The translations under genes and the position numbers were made by a program. DNA of 64,000 bases, taken from assembly GCA_037447655.1 (NCBI GenBank), contig JBBHKE010000300.1, forward strand, positions 80,067 through 144,066, in the 5' to 3' direction. Below are positions 46,586-57,905 of this stretch, one piece after another; position 1 is the stretch's first letter; each line of letters opens with the position of its first letter. The notes beneath the pieces are model-generated. The model made no database searches. It saw only the letters and a program-made list of their open reading frames with translations, and was not told the DNA's origin. The stretch is from Zygnema cylindricum. Lineage: Eukaryota; Streptophyta; Zygnematophyceae; Zygnematales; Zygnemataceae.

Positions 46586-49500
46586 CTGCACATAGAAACA
46601 TTTTTTTTTTGTCTTTTAGAGTTTTCAGGTTTTTAGGGTTTTCAAGACTTAAGGTTTTGAAGGTTTTGAAGGTTTTTGAAGTTTTAAAGGTTTTTAGGGA
46701 TTTTAGGGTTTTCAAGCTTTGGGGGTTTTTGTGTTTTTCCAAGTTTTTTGGGGAACTGATTTCGTCATATTAAGAAAAAAGAGAACAAAAGGAGGGAAAA
46801 AAAGAAAGAAAGAAAAAAAAAGGAAACCAGAAATCTAGAAAAGGGAAGGGAAAATGAGAAACAGAAGGAAAGACAAGGAAGAGAGTAAAGTATTGAGGAA
46901 AAAAGGGATAGAAAAAATTAAATGAAAAAATAAATGACAAAAAGGAAAGTTGAAGGGAAAAAAAAATTAACAAAAAAAAGAGGGGGGAGGAAGGGGAGGA
47001 GGGGAGGGGAGGGGGAGAGGGGAGAGAAACTGACAAAAAACTAAACAACACCAAAAACAGAAGGTGGAAAAACAACAGAGGCAAAAATGACACAGAAACA
47101 GACAAAATATGCAAAGAGACAAAAAAAGCAATATACCCCAAAAAGAACCAAAAAGAAAAGAAAAAAAACAAAACCAAATCAGAAAAGAAATAAACGGACA
47201 ATAAGAAGACGGAAACAACTCACCTGCTACCACTCCTAAAACCACCACGTGCCCCACATTATTTACGGTATTTATGGCTCCCTTCTGAGATCGAAACTGA
47301 GAGAGGGCGGGATCCTCCTCCAAGAGCTGCAGTGTGACAAGCAGTCACACCCAAAAGAAAGGTCAGTACAATGCGCACCACTATTAGTGTAGAGGAATTA
47401 CTTTTAACATATTAAATCGAAACCGGTATAGATTGAGGTATCAACGACATGAAATTAGTGTAAATTGAAGTGAAATAGTATCATTTAAAACAAAATTCTG
47501 CAGTGTGACAAGCCGGCACACCCGAAAGGAAGGTCAGTCCACTACCCACTGCTATTAGTGTGGGTGAATTTCTGTATAGATTAAGATATCAACGAAGAGA
47601 AATTAGTGTAAACTGAAGCGAAAAAATATCATTGAAAACAAAATTCTGCACTGAGACAAACAGTCACACCTGAAAGGAAGGTCAATTCACTGCCCAGCAC
47701 TGTCAGTGTAAGAAAACTATTATCAATACAGTAAATCAAAATCGGTACTGGCTGAAGTATCAACAACGAAGCAAAATTCTGTAGTGTGACAAGCTGTCAC
47801 ACCTGAAAGGAAATTCAATACCCGCCCATTGCTGATAGTGTAAAGGAATTTTTTAAACATGTTTATCAATAAAGCAAAATTAGTGTTAATTGAAGTGAAA
47901 ATAGTATCGTTAAGCGAATTGTGACAAGCAGTCACACCTGGAAGGAAAGTCAGTACACACTTCAGTGTAGAGGAAATATAATTAATATAGTAAATCGAAA
48001 TTAGTAACGATTAAGCTATCACCAAAGAAAACATAGTGTGATTTGAAAGGAATATAGTATTGTTTAAAGTGAAATTCTGAAATGTGACAAGCAGTCACAC
48101 CTGAATAGAATGTCAGTACTCTGCCCATCGCTGATAGTGTCGAGGAATTATTATTACTACCAAAACAAAATTACAATCAATTAAAACGAAACTAGTTTCG
48201 CATAACTTCACAACTAAAGAATTTGATGCTGCTTAAAGTGCAATTGGTATCAATTAAATTGAAGTTAGTACCAACTAAGGTGAACTTAGTATCATTAAAG
48301 CAGAATTAGTAACAATGATATCAACTAGTATCGAGTGATATGCACTCCTTCAAATCGTTTGATTGTCATCAGTTAATGATTTTTTGCCACAAAAAATCCG
48401 CAACCTTAGTGTTATTAACTCTAAAAGAAAAGAGCAGACACCACCTTCTATCAGCATTAGAGTCAATAACATTGATTTGTCGCAGGTTCTGCCAACCCAG
48501 AATGATTAAATAAAAATTGATAACCTATTTTAAATCACCTGGCCCAAAAGGAGCCACATCCAGCCACAACATAGTGCAGTTTGAGACTAATACCACTTTA
48601 ACACTAATAATGCACTGGTTCTAATAACAATTGATAGTGTCGCATATCGAACGGGTTTTGCCAATGGTCGACGCGTAAGTTTTTTGAGGGTTCGATAATC
48701 CATTTATGATTTATTGACCGATATATCAAACAATCCATAATCGCAATATATCGATATCGATATATCACTATACCAGCGATATGGTCGTACAGTCCATATG
48801 ATCCGTACAATCATAGTCTTCTGTACTTGCCATGCACTTTGTACATTACAAAAATTGCGACATTTTGTACATCTAGAACACTTAACTCACCTAAATTAAA
48901 AATATGTATAGATATCCATCAATAATCAGCAATTATCGGGATATTGATATTTATCGGAAAAGTCAATAAATGTTGAATTTTAATATCAAGGCATACTTCA
49001 AGCTCGATTACGATCGCTACACCACACTCACAATTTACCATTTACAGTAATTAGTGTGAACTCCATGGAATAACAACTTTACTTCCCTTGAGTTACGTCT
49101 GCAGACAAACGCCTCGGCATACCAAATTCTACCACTAGACTGCCTATCACTACTAGGGTTTCTAACTATAATTCGAGTGCGTATCTTTTTGACCCAAAAT
49201 CATGAATTAATATTAGCAACACTAGTTAGCTAAGTGGCCTATAATGAACCACGTGGCAAAACACAATTCAGTGTAGTCGATATTAAATTCGCTTTTAACT
49301 CTAATAATTCACAATCTCTAACAGCAATGTAGGGTGTAGTGTGGATTGCTTAAAAAAAAAATGTGTATTCTCCATACCACAAATTGAATTCACTCTACAA
49401 TAACACGCAATTTTTTCTCCACCATGTGAAACAATTATTTATAACCTAACATTTTCAAAGAAAAGATAATCGAATGTTTTCAACAGTCTGAGCCATACTT

Positions 49501-50469
49501 ATGGCGGTAAATAGTGCATTAAGAACGGAATGGATATAATACAGCTATATGACAATTGTCACGTTTTGTGTCAACAACCGTAACGACAACCGAAATCTTC
49601 AAAACCAGACGGGACATTTGTCACGTTCTGAACCCTGTGACATTCCTTACCGGCCAATTAAACTCTCATGACAGTATCCATGGATAAAAAAAATACAAAT
49701 TCTAAAGCAGCACAAAGAAGGAACGAAAAACGATTAAAAACGCACATCTTGTGTGAATCAAACCCCTAAGTTAGACCCGTCAGCCGATCCAAGCCGTACA
49801 ACACGACATTTATCTCATATGTAACTTCAACTCCGCCCTATCTATAGCCATAACCCTAATTTAAACCTCGACCTAAACACAAAATGTAATTGTAATTATG
49901 GCATTCTTAAATCAGAAGCCTAAATGTAAGCTTAACATGTAGCTTAACCCTGATCCAAACCTTAACCCTAATTCAAACCTTAACCCTAATTCAAACCTTA
50001 ACCCTAATTCAAACCTTAACCCTAATTCAAACCTTAACCCTAATTCAAACCTTAACCCTAATTCAAACCTTAACCCTAATTTAAACCTTAACCCTAGTGA
50101 CTGAAACCTAAATCTATAGGTCAACTACGAGTCTAGGTTGAGCTCTGCAACTCAAAAAAACAAAAGACTTTCTTCAGCAATTAAAAAACTTACAGAATTT
50201 ATGCTATTTTAAATAACAACCTTTCAACAATTTCAGATAGTAGCTTAATCAGAAAAAATGATTAAATATTTTCAGACAAAAAGGCACATAGATTGTTTCA
50301 TTCCTTTTTAGGATTTTTTACAGCCTTAGAATAATTTCCGTACAGCTTTTTCCCTTGCACCCAGCGAATCATGCTGTGCAACGTGCGGCGTCGATGAAAT
50401 GCCACGTTTTCCAGCACGTGTGACGGAAAAGAGCCGTACGACACGTCCAACAGAAGCCACAGACGCCAT
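46530..50469 (-). CDS. SDH7: SDH7-like succinate dehydrogenase (complex II) small subunit, three exons
   Basis: Exons 50344-50469, 47224-47326 and 46530-46585 join in phase (0, then 1) to give 94 residues. Residues 1-40 are Arg/Ser/Ala-rich with no acidic residue until about 33, as in a mitochondrial presequence (MASVASVGRVVRLFSVTRAG). The segment GAREKALLEEDPALSQFRS followed by NNVGHVVVLGVVAAAVVDIF and a short polar end matches, from memory, the plant SDH7 pattern (REKALLAEDP..KRFKS, then a single membrane-like segment). SDH7 is a plant-specific small subunit of mitochondrial complex II. The match is by short motif and architecture, not by search. Intron 1 is about 3.0 kb and full of repeats. 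The start context is ACCATGGCG. Confidence 0.7.
47224..47326 (-). CDS. SDH7: SDH7-like gene, exon 2
   Basis: Acceptor CACTGCAG at 47327-47334; donor GTGAGT at 47223. It reads LLEEDPALSQFRSQKGAINT and VNNVGHVVVLGVVA plus one base. The acceptor CTGCAG is itself the edge of the tandem repeat array in intron 1. CACGTG at 47246-47251. Confidence 0.72.
47331..48180. repeat. Minisatellite of about 130-170 bp units in SDH7 intron 1
   Basis: Six diverged units, each with GTGACAAGCAGTCACACC (at about 47334, 47505, 47651, 47783, 47920 and 48083) followed by GAAAGGAAGGTCAGTAC and TAGTGTAGAGGAATT. The GTGAC...GTCAC core is a palindrome. Confidence 0.8.
49950..50095. repeat. Telomere-like 18-bp tandem array in SDH7 intron 1
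   Basis: Eight units of AAACCTTAACCCTAATTC, the last slightly changed. Each unit holds CCCTAA, the core of plant telomere repeats, but the 18-bp unit is not a canonical telomere repeat. Confidence 0.85.
50344..50469 (-). CDS. SDH7: SDH7-like gene, exon 1 (presequence)
   Basis: 42 codons from ATG at 50467-50469 to KA, then donor GTACGG at 50343, phase 0. It contains CACGTG at 50415-50420. The reading frame is not open far beyond the exon, so it is easily missed. Confidence 0.68.
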
Positions 50470-50628
50470 GGTTTCGAAGATGTGAAGCTTTGAAAGTTTG
50501 AAAGTTGAAACAGCTTTTTAGTGTAAACCATAATAGGGGGAATAGCATTAAGGTCAGGGGTACACTTAGAAAAACGATTTTAAAAATATATGTATTTATA
50601 ATAAAAACATTATATTTATTTTCGTACA

Positions 50629-50700
50629 GCGCCGGTAGTCCAACGGTCAGGATAGATGCCTTCCAAGCATCAGACCCGGGTTCGACTCCCGGCCGGCGCA
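50629..50700 (+). tRNA. tRNA-Gly (anticodon TCC)
   Basis: 72 nt. The acceptor stem GCGCCGG pairs fully with CCGGCGC, with discriminator A at 50700. D-arm region GTCCAACGGTCAGGAT; anticodon arm GATGC-CTTCCAA-GCATC giving TCC; T arm CCGGG-TTCGACT-CCCGG. It matches the usual plant tRNA-Gly(TCC). It lies on the opposite strand about 160 bp upstream of the SDH7-like start. Confidence 0.95.
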
Positions 50701-50779
50701 CAATTTGAATAACATCGCAATTTGAAGTTTTGTATTCTACTTTTTATCCAGTCTAGATTTGCGGTTTTGAACTCAGTAA

Positions 50780-51030
50780 GGGTGTGCTCCCATGTAATCC
50801 TAGCTTAAAAGAGATATTTTGTAATGTAGGGAAGATTCGTGGTACACGTTTTTCAAAGTGGCCCAATCAGCAAAAACGACATGTACCCTTGTGACGGTTG
50901 TATACGTCAACAATGCTTTAACGGTTGTAAACGTCTGCAATCTATGCCGTCGCAGCCGCACCGCATTTTTTCACCCTGGCCATGGTGTCGTATGTCGGGT
51001 TATTGTTACATAATAAATAATATTAAGCGA
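50780..51030 (+). mobile_element. A-family fragment (A5)
   Basis: It starts GGGTGTGCTCCCATGTAA after TAA (50777-50779) and contains TTGTGACGGTTGTATACGTC and AACGGTTGTAAACGTC, the family's subterminal motif. The right end was not found. Confidence 0.5.
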
Positions 51031-51045
51031 TCCTTCGAGAAGACA

Positions 51046-51115
51046 GCGCCTTTAGTCCAACGGTCAAGTTGGTTGCCCAATATTTTCTAGACCCGTGCTC
51101 GGTTCCCGCCGCCGT
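51046..51115 (+). pseudogene. tRNA-Gly-like pseudogene
   Basis: GCGCCTTTAGTCCAACGGTC at the start and CTAGACCCGTGCTCGGTTCC near the end align with the intact tRNA-Gly about 420 bp upstream. The anticodon arm and acceptor pairing are lost. Confidence 0.65.
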
Positions 51116-51368
51116 ATTGGTATGCTGTACGAATATATCTTGGCATTTAAGTGTTGATGTTTGTAGGAAAACTACGTTGAAATATAAAATATGTCGACCT
51201 CCCAGACATTACCAAAGCAGATTGCAGCATTTTTTAAGATTATTCATTTTTTTTTAAAGTCCGCTAAGAGTGTCAAAAGAAGAAAAACTATCAGTTTTTA
51301 TTTCAGTTGTTTATTGCTTTTGAAAATTACTTTAATTTCAATTTTTTTTATTGTATTAGGGTTTTTAG

Positions 51369-52134
51369 TAGTGTTGTGTATCGGTAAGGATTTGCGATAA
51401 CCGATATAGGCCTTTATTCGAGTAGCCGATAATCGATATATTGGTACGATATATCATTATCGGTGTTATCGCCGATCGGCGATAATCTGATATCCATAAC
51501 TATCGGCGATATCTGTACGGACCGTCCAGTACACTCAACTGTACGAGTTATTCCAAGGACGCGCCGCGGACCCCCTTCCCCCCGATTTCGGTAAAAAATC
51601 GAGATATTTCCTTCATTATTTCTAATTTAAGGGGGTTTTACTTGGGTAACCCTCCCAGAATGTCCTTTTTACTGTTATTTTTTTTTTATAAATGGCAGTT
51701 AATGGCGGCAATCTGACAGATTTGTTCGTCTACTTTGTTGCTTTGTTCGTCTGTTCGTCTGGTTTTCAAAAAAGTTTGATTTACAAATTTACAATGTAAT
51801 TTATTTTTTTCGTTTTGGTACTACAATTTTAGAACTATAAACTATTATTTTAAATTTGTCAACGTTTATGTGCCACGTTATCCGTAATAAATTTCAGTCA
51901 AACAGCGTACGGAACAAATTCTTACACGTGGCATACCACGCTATATAAAGTAAATAATTTAATACAATATATTATAAAGTACCATTGTATGCATACTATA
52001 TTTTTTTATATCGTATCGCTGATATGGAATTTGTTGGTCTCGGACCGATAAATCGGGACCTCTGACCGTTCGATAATCGATAACTATCGATATCGGTGTT
52101 ATCGCGATAGTTTTTTTACCGATAGAAGACACTA
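51369..52134 (+). mobile_element. H-family hAT-like element (H1)
   Basis: 766 bp, ends TAGTGTTGTGTATCGGTAA and TTACCGATAGAAGACACTA (imperfect inverted repeats). Flanks GTTTTTAG (51361-51368) and GTTTTTTG (52135-52142), 8 bp with one mismatch. Subterminal zones are dense in ATCGATAT-type palindromes. No transposase seen. Confidence 0.65.
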
Positions 52135-52179
52135 GTTTTTTGTAATATACGGATGAGCTCAAGTCCATTCTTTTTATGT

Positions 52180-52575
52180 GTTATTCCGTTGGTGGTGATC
52201 TTGTTTCATGGCTCCCCAAAAAAACTTAATGTTGCTCTTTCTTCTACCATGGCGGAATACATGGTCAGAACCTTCGCCACAAAAATTGATATTTGGCTTC
52301 ATCGTCTTCTCACTAATCTCCCTTTTCGTCAAACCGCTCCAACTGCTATCTTTTTTGGTTCCCAAGGAGCTTTTGCCCTAATGAAAATTCCTATTCATAA
52401 CACTTGCACTAAACATATTGCCAATCAATACCACTTCACTCGTGAAAAAAATGTTGATGACATTATTTTCTTTTCACATTGCACTACAGCCAACCGACTT
52501 GGCGATTTTCTTACGAAACCTTTCCCTCGGCCATTGTTTAAAAAACACCATTTCTCTTCTTGTCCTCGTGGCTAA
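52180..52575 (+). pseudogene. Copia RNase H remnant
   Basis: A single open stretch reads like copia RNase H: ALSSTMAEYMVRTFATKIDI, TKHIANQYHFTREKNVDD and GDFLTKPFPRPLFKKHH. Key acidic residues and the upstream reverse transcriptase are missing. It is followed by CAAGGGTGTTGC, possibly the purine tract and start of a lost LTR (about 52589-52600). A different copia lineage from the 4330-10652 element. Confidence 0.8.
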
Positions 52576-52618
52576 TCCGTGCATCAATCAAGGGTGTTGC
52601 AATTTAAAATTTCACTTA

Positions 52619-53092
52619 GGGTACTTTCACATGTAACCGAAACTTTTGTGTTGTAACTTTGTTTTTAGCGAAGATTTTTCGTACTACTCTTAGAGCATTC
52701 GTATGTGAAGAAATGAAATCGTTACTTTAGATTGTGACGGATGTAGACGTGGGTGTAATTTGTGACGGTTGTAGACAGCTACAAAACTTGCGACTATTGA
52801 TGATGTTTACAAAATAGCGACGGTTGTAGGCGTCTAGCGACTTGTGACACTGTAGATGTTTAGGGTTTGTGACGTTTTGCCATCACGCTCAAATTATGAC
52901 AGCGTCGACGTCACAAATACTAAAACTTTCCGTCATGGTTTCTCGATTTTGTTTTTCAGTCTTTTCTCACTCTACTTGCTATCAAAATACGCCCAAAGAT
53001 AGTCAAAAGAAATCGTTTTTAGAGATCTTTCATTTGATACCATTATTGCCGTTTTTCATTGCAAGAATTGTGAGATAGGCGCGATGGTGGGA

Positions 53093-53136
<44 letters not shown>

Positions 53137-53583
53137 CTTTCAAGGACTTCACTTTTGCGAAATGGCATCTGTTGGTCGAGACCCCCTCCACGACCCTTGT
53201 ACAGAAAGAAATGCACGGAAAAAAGACACGATAGGGTGGAAACGTGCAGTGGGTTTTTTTTATGGTACTCTGCGCACAAAAACTGTCAAAAACTTCCGAC
53301 ACGTGCGACAACATTTGCACATTCGCTCGCCTCATGGAACTTTCCATGAAACCATCTCGCGAGGTGATTTTATTTGAAGCTTGAACATGAGCTGGAAAGA
53401 CGCGAAAGTGGGTCGAAATGCGCTAGACGACAAACTGCAGTACATATAAAGTTTCAAGGTAACGCAACTTGTACGGTGGTAATTTCAATTTTTTGGTGCA
53501 GCTGCGGATTTTCTCGTTTTTTTCTGAGTTATGGAGGAAAACGACAAAAATTAACTGTAAATTTAACACATGCGAAAGTACCC
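52619..53583 (+). mobile_element. D-family TIR element (copy D1)
   Basis: 965 bp, ends GGGTACTTTCACATGT and ACATGCGAAAGTACCC, exact TTA duplications at 52616-52618 and 53584-53586. Subterminal GTGACGGTTGTAGACG-like motifs at 52735-52830; a (GA)n tract at 53096-53131; a TCTCGCGAGGTGA palindrome near 53355. No transposase. Confidence 0.85.
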
Positions 53584-53586
53584 TTA

Positions 53587-54480
53587 GTTTTCTTGCTTGG
53601 GTAGCGAATTTGAAGAACACTAAGTCCCAAGTATACTTCAATAAAAGTTCTTCTACATTTTGTACTTCTTGTACATATTGTTTTAGCGTAGAAATATTCT
53701 CCACTAACTAGTGATTGCTTTTACTTTTTTTAGTTTCACCTTAATTAGTTCTACCTACTAGTTCCACCTACAAACTGTAAAATGTGGCTTCCTCCGAGTT
53801 TTTTTCATAAAACTCTCACCTCTACATTGTTTTATTTCATCTGAATGAAAGCAAGTTCACGACACCCCTTTCTTGTCCTTTATTGTTTTTTCACTTGCCA
53901 ATCTCCTTTTGGCATTTACTCTCTTGGTACAAGAATAGATTACATTGAATAAATATGCAAAAGGAGAACACAAGGGAAGAAATAAATTATATAGTAAAAT
54001 GATGACCACTCTCACCATGAAATAGGTTTTTGTTTCAAACAAAACAAATAGAAACAACAACATAGAGTACAAGAAATGATGAGAGGCCGAAACGAAGGAA
54101 AAAAAAGGGTAGGAAAAGGTCGAAAATAGAGAGAAAGCAGTGGAGCACATAACAAACAAAAGAGAGAAACAAGGAAGCTAAAAGGAAGAGGTTTTTTGTT
54201 TGAGTTTTTGTCTTTTGGTAGAATAAATTTACATTCGAGACAAAAAATCCCAACTGGAAAATAGAAGATCGAGAAGCCACAAAGGCTAACTAATGTAAAA
54301 AAGGACAAAAAAATGGAATAAAAAAATACAGTTTGTAGTTTTGACAAGAATCACACTACCAAAGTTGTTTTTGAGAGGAATCTTATTCTACACTACCAAA
54401 GGTTTGTACAAACCACTAGGAAAGTACACAATGTTAAATAATGGTTTAGGTTTATAGTTTAGAGTTTGAACATAAGAAAG
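53587..54480. other. Intergenic, no supported gene
   Basis: AT-rich. Minus-strand frames here are Phe/Leu-rich low-complexity and match nothing I know. Confidence 0.35.
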
Positions 54481-54489
54481 AAAAAATAG

Positions 54490-55400
54490 ATGTTAATTTA
54501 GACATGAGTTTCAATAAGGTTTCAATACAACAGCAACAACATTTCAAAGTATTTCTCTTCAATCACCTAATTCATATCGAACTACATCGAATCATTTCGT
54601 AAACTTATTTGTTGGAGTATAAAAAACACACAAATGTTGACTAAACATTCTAAACAGTTGAATCTCCAATTAAGGATAAACAAACAATCCAGTTTCTAAA
54701 ACTAAAACATTAATCTATTGAGTAATTTCTCCACAAAAGGTCCGGAAATAGAAAAACGAGAACATTTAGGTCCATTTTCCTCTTCACATCTAAAACAAAT
54801 ATTAAAGATAAAAAAACCCACACTATTTTCAAGCATCATTCCCCCTAAGCACTTATCATTTGTATTCCTCTCTAACATTCACCTCACTTTGCTTTTCCTT
54901 TTTTAACCTTTAGTTCACTCTTCTCAAACATGTATATCTACTCTTTTCGTACTCTTATTTCATCTATTTTCTTCGCTGTTTTATGCTTTTTTACCCATTT
55001 TTACCCTTTTTTCACCATTTTTGTTTCACTCTCAACTTTTCAACTCTTGTCGGTTTTTTAATTTTAAAACAAGTTCCAACTGTTTTTCTGCAACTTGAAG
55101 CCCTTTTGCCAAAACTTTTGGCATTATATTTGTTCGATAATCTGGTTCTTTCGTACAAAAAGCGCACCATACGAGACGATAATGAAAACTTATCACCCAT
55201 TTAGTCCCTTTTTTATTTTTACACGGACAATTTTCTTTATTAAAACATTCAATTTCGGGAGAAAAAACGGTTATTAGAAGACTCGAAATCAAAGCAAGGG
55301 AACCCAAGTTTATTTTTTTCGATTCGATCAATTTTTTTTTTTTTTTTTGGTAATGAATTTTTATTTGCTCATTGAAAACCTTTTCCCCCAAAGCCAAGAC
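54490..55400. repeat. Duplicated segment K, copy 1 (partner 62010-62960)
   Basis: Shares ordered similarity with 62010-62960, from GTTTCAATACAACA through CCAATTAAGGATAAACAAACA and the minus-strand coding piece GSLALISSLLITVFSP. The duplicated segment contains the 3' exon of the BTB-like gene and its downstream flank. Confidence 0.75.
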
Positions 55401-55419
55401 CCACAGTTTAACCGCTTGC
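55032..55419 (-). CDS. BTB-like gene, exon C (terminal, Cys-containing)
   Basis: Acceptor TTTAACAG at 55420; the first base completes the split Arg codon and the frame reads QAVKLWVLALGEKVFNEQIK. A 17-base homopolymer (55332-55348) then codes five Lys; its length decides the frame. The rest (ESKKINLGSLALISSLLITV ... WCAFCTKEPDYR) is conserved in the copy at 62603-62950 without indels. Confidence 0.6.
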
Positions 55420-55420
55420 C

Positions 55421-55457
<37 letters not shown>

Positions 55458-57214
55458 AAATTTATTTGAAAAAACAAATTTATTTGGAAAAACAACCAAA
55501 CATAACTAATACAGTATGGATGAACTTTGAAAAAAAAATATATACATATATACATATAAATATATATATAGAGATATTCGTGTTGTGAATCAGGTGATAT
55601 TTTATCAAAATAGACCCGATAACCGATATAATTGGTTTTCGAATGGTGGGGGGTCCCAATACATCACTACGTAACCAACAAAAATTATCACCGATAATTA
55701 TTGGTTAAGGAAGGCGTCATTACAAAAGCCATCGAATTATGGTACAAAATTAAAGTACGAAATGAGCACGGAGGAGAGGGAGAGGGAGAGGAGAGGGAGA
55801 GGAGAGGGAGAGGAGAGAGAGAGAGGGAGAGAGAGACAGAGAGGGAGAGAGACAGAGAGAGGGAGAGTTCTCTTCTTACCTGGAAGTGATTGCTTGTATC
55901 GGATTTTCGCATTTACACGATCTGTTTTGTTCGGTCGTACGCAGTGTTGTTGTTCCACTCATAATTCCGTACGGCAAATTTGCCAAAAGTTTTATATTGG
56001 ATTGTCCCCAATATTGTCTACATAAACATTCTCCTCCAAAAAAATTAGTTCCCGCATTAAATTCGACTGCAAATGTCGGATCTCCGTAAGAATTATATAT
56101 ATTTGAATGTAATCCGTAAGTCGCTAAATCGGAGTCGTTGAATTCGATTCCTAGATATTCGAGTTGATTTTGGAGTCTAGAAAGTTCCTCGTCGGTAAGA
56201 TGGGAAGTCAGGACCGCCTAAAAAATAATAAAAACGGGGTAAAAGTTATTGAAAATGGAGCTGAAATTGATTTAAAATGGGCGAAAGGGGATTGGAGATG
56301 ATTGAAAAAGGACTAAAAGCTTATTTATAACAATTAGGGATTTTTGGAAATGGTTCATCAATGAAATAAAATGATATATAAATGAGTGGAATTATAATAG
56401 ATATGAAAAAAATTGAGGCTCGACCTCTAATATGGATGCAGTGAAAAATGGAAGAAAACCTTAAAATACGGTCTGAAAATAGAAAGTTCAAAATTTACGG
56501 TATAAAAAATGAATCAATTGTTTGTAAAGAAATAGGCTTTAAATGTAATTTTCAATTTAAAACTATTATAATACCATAATTAGTGTGGAATTGATTGATA
56601 CCATAAAACTTAAACATTTCTTTATTTTTATGCTCTATTCTGTTTCCAATTAGCTTTTTATAAAAATGAAATCTCGCACAAAAAAAAGATAAAAAAAAAA
56701 CCTGAATTTGTTTAAAAATTTTAGTCTTTTATTTTTAAAAAGTGCATCTCTTTTTCTCTCTATATATATATATATATATATATTATTTTTTTCAAAAGAG
56801 CAAAACAACTTAATTGGTTTTTGCCCAAACCTCTCAAATTACAACAGGAGTCACAATCCTAGTTTTTCTTAAATTAAGATTTTTTAGGCATAAAACTTAA
56901 AATTACTTTTCTTTCTAGTGAATAAGATGATATTAAAAAAAAAAAACCTGATTTTTTAGGCGTTAAAAGTTAAAAAAAAATAAAACCTGAATTTGTTTCG
57001 AACGGAGCACATGGAGAACTCTTTCAAAAGTTCCCTCGTCGCAATCAAGTGTCACGACTACGTTTTTTTCCGACAAAGAACTCCCATCCTTTTTGTTTTC
57101 CTCCATTTTGCTCAACTCTCGATTCTTCTCATTTTCCTCCTTTTTTATGCTTTCATTCGCCCATCGCTCGCTAAGTAAAACCCTAAAGTAATCCGAAAAC
57201 TGTAACAGTTCCAT
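55032..57214 (-). CDS. BTB/KCTD-like protein with cysteine-containing C-terminal region, three exons (start uncertain)
   Basis: Exons 56987-57214, 55880-56217 and 55032-55419 join in phase (0, then 2) to about 317 residues. The first exon reads MELLQFSDYFRVLLSERWAN and, after a Lys/Glu-rich insert, VVVTLDCDEGTFERVLHVLR. The second begins AVLTSHLTDEELSRLQNQLE then YLGIEF. Together these look like a BTB/POZ fold with the KCTD-type end. In-frame sequence just upstream (SVTVLVGPSRKPFVL) completes the BTB start but is cut off by a TGA, so a 5' exon spliced near 57250 is likely. The rest (GGECLCRQYWGQ; NRSCKCENP; NCPCKNKKGTKWVISFHYRL; WCAFC) is unknown to me. BTB proteins often serve as cullin-3 adaptors or oligomerisation modules; that role is inference. 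Confidence 0.6.
55772..55868. repeat. GA microsatellite in BTB-like intron 2
   Basis: GAGAGGGAGAGG / GAGAGACAGAGAGG units beside the exon B donor. Confidence 0.85.
55880..56217 (-). CDS. BTB-like gene, exon B
   Basis: Acceptor ATTTTTTAG at 56218; donor GTAAGAAG at 55879, leaving two bases of an Arg codon. 112 codons without a stop, including two CXC motifs (CLC, CKC). The (GA)n tract at 55772-55868 starts just inside the following intron. Confidence 0.65.
56987..57214 (-). CDS. BTB-like gene, exon A (BTB core)
   Basis: From an in-frame ATG to CAAATTCAG, donor GTTTTA at 56986, phase 0. The true 5' end may lie at an acceptor TTACAG just upstream (about 57252), giving a complete first BTB strand. 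Confidence 0.55.
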
Positions 57215-57905
57215 GCTCAAAACGAACGGTTTCCGGCTCGGACCAACTAAAACTGTAACGGAATTTCAGTCCATAGAAATTGAAAAAAACGTCCCACTTC
57301 CGGTCAAAAACTACACTATCACAGAGATACTTTCCTCTCCTGGACAGAGAAATAGAGAAAAGAAAACAATGGCGTAATAGAAAGAGAAATGAAAAGTCAA
57401 AAGTCAACGTCAAAAGTCAAAGTCAAATGGTTGTAAAGGTTTGGACACTGTTCTTTGGTTCAATTAGGGTTTTTAAGGAAGCCGATGGAACCCTGAGACA
57501 GAGGTCGCAAAAGTCAAAACATTACATAACCGAAGCCGACCGTTTTTTATTTTTTAAATCTGAGTACCCGACGCCGGACCCGGTTATGTCACGCTAAACT
57601 CGATTTCTAGCGACTACCCGTACCCGCCCGTACCTTAGTGGTACATCTCCCTTATACCTTCCACAGTTCCACCACACCAAAAGTACAGAGGACCCCCTCA
57701 CACGCGACCTTCACACCTAAAAACGCTCGATTCAGTACAAAACCTTCAATTTTTTTCGTTTTTTGGTTACCCGACCAAATTTTTATTTTTCTTCTATGAA
57801 TCACCCGCCCGAATCCGGCAGGTCCCCCAAATTTGACACCCGAATTCGTTCCGGATCTGACGCGGGCGGTCGGGTGACGGTCGGTTACAGATTCGGTCTC
57901 TGGGC

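Noticed and set aside
47331-48180. CRISPR-like array (regular palindromic repeats)
   Set aside because: Repeats are 18-bp cores in diverged 130-170 bp units within a eukaryotic intron; no uniform spacers and no cas genes.
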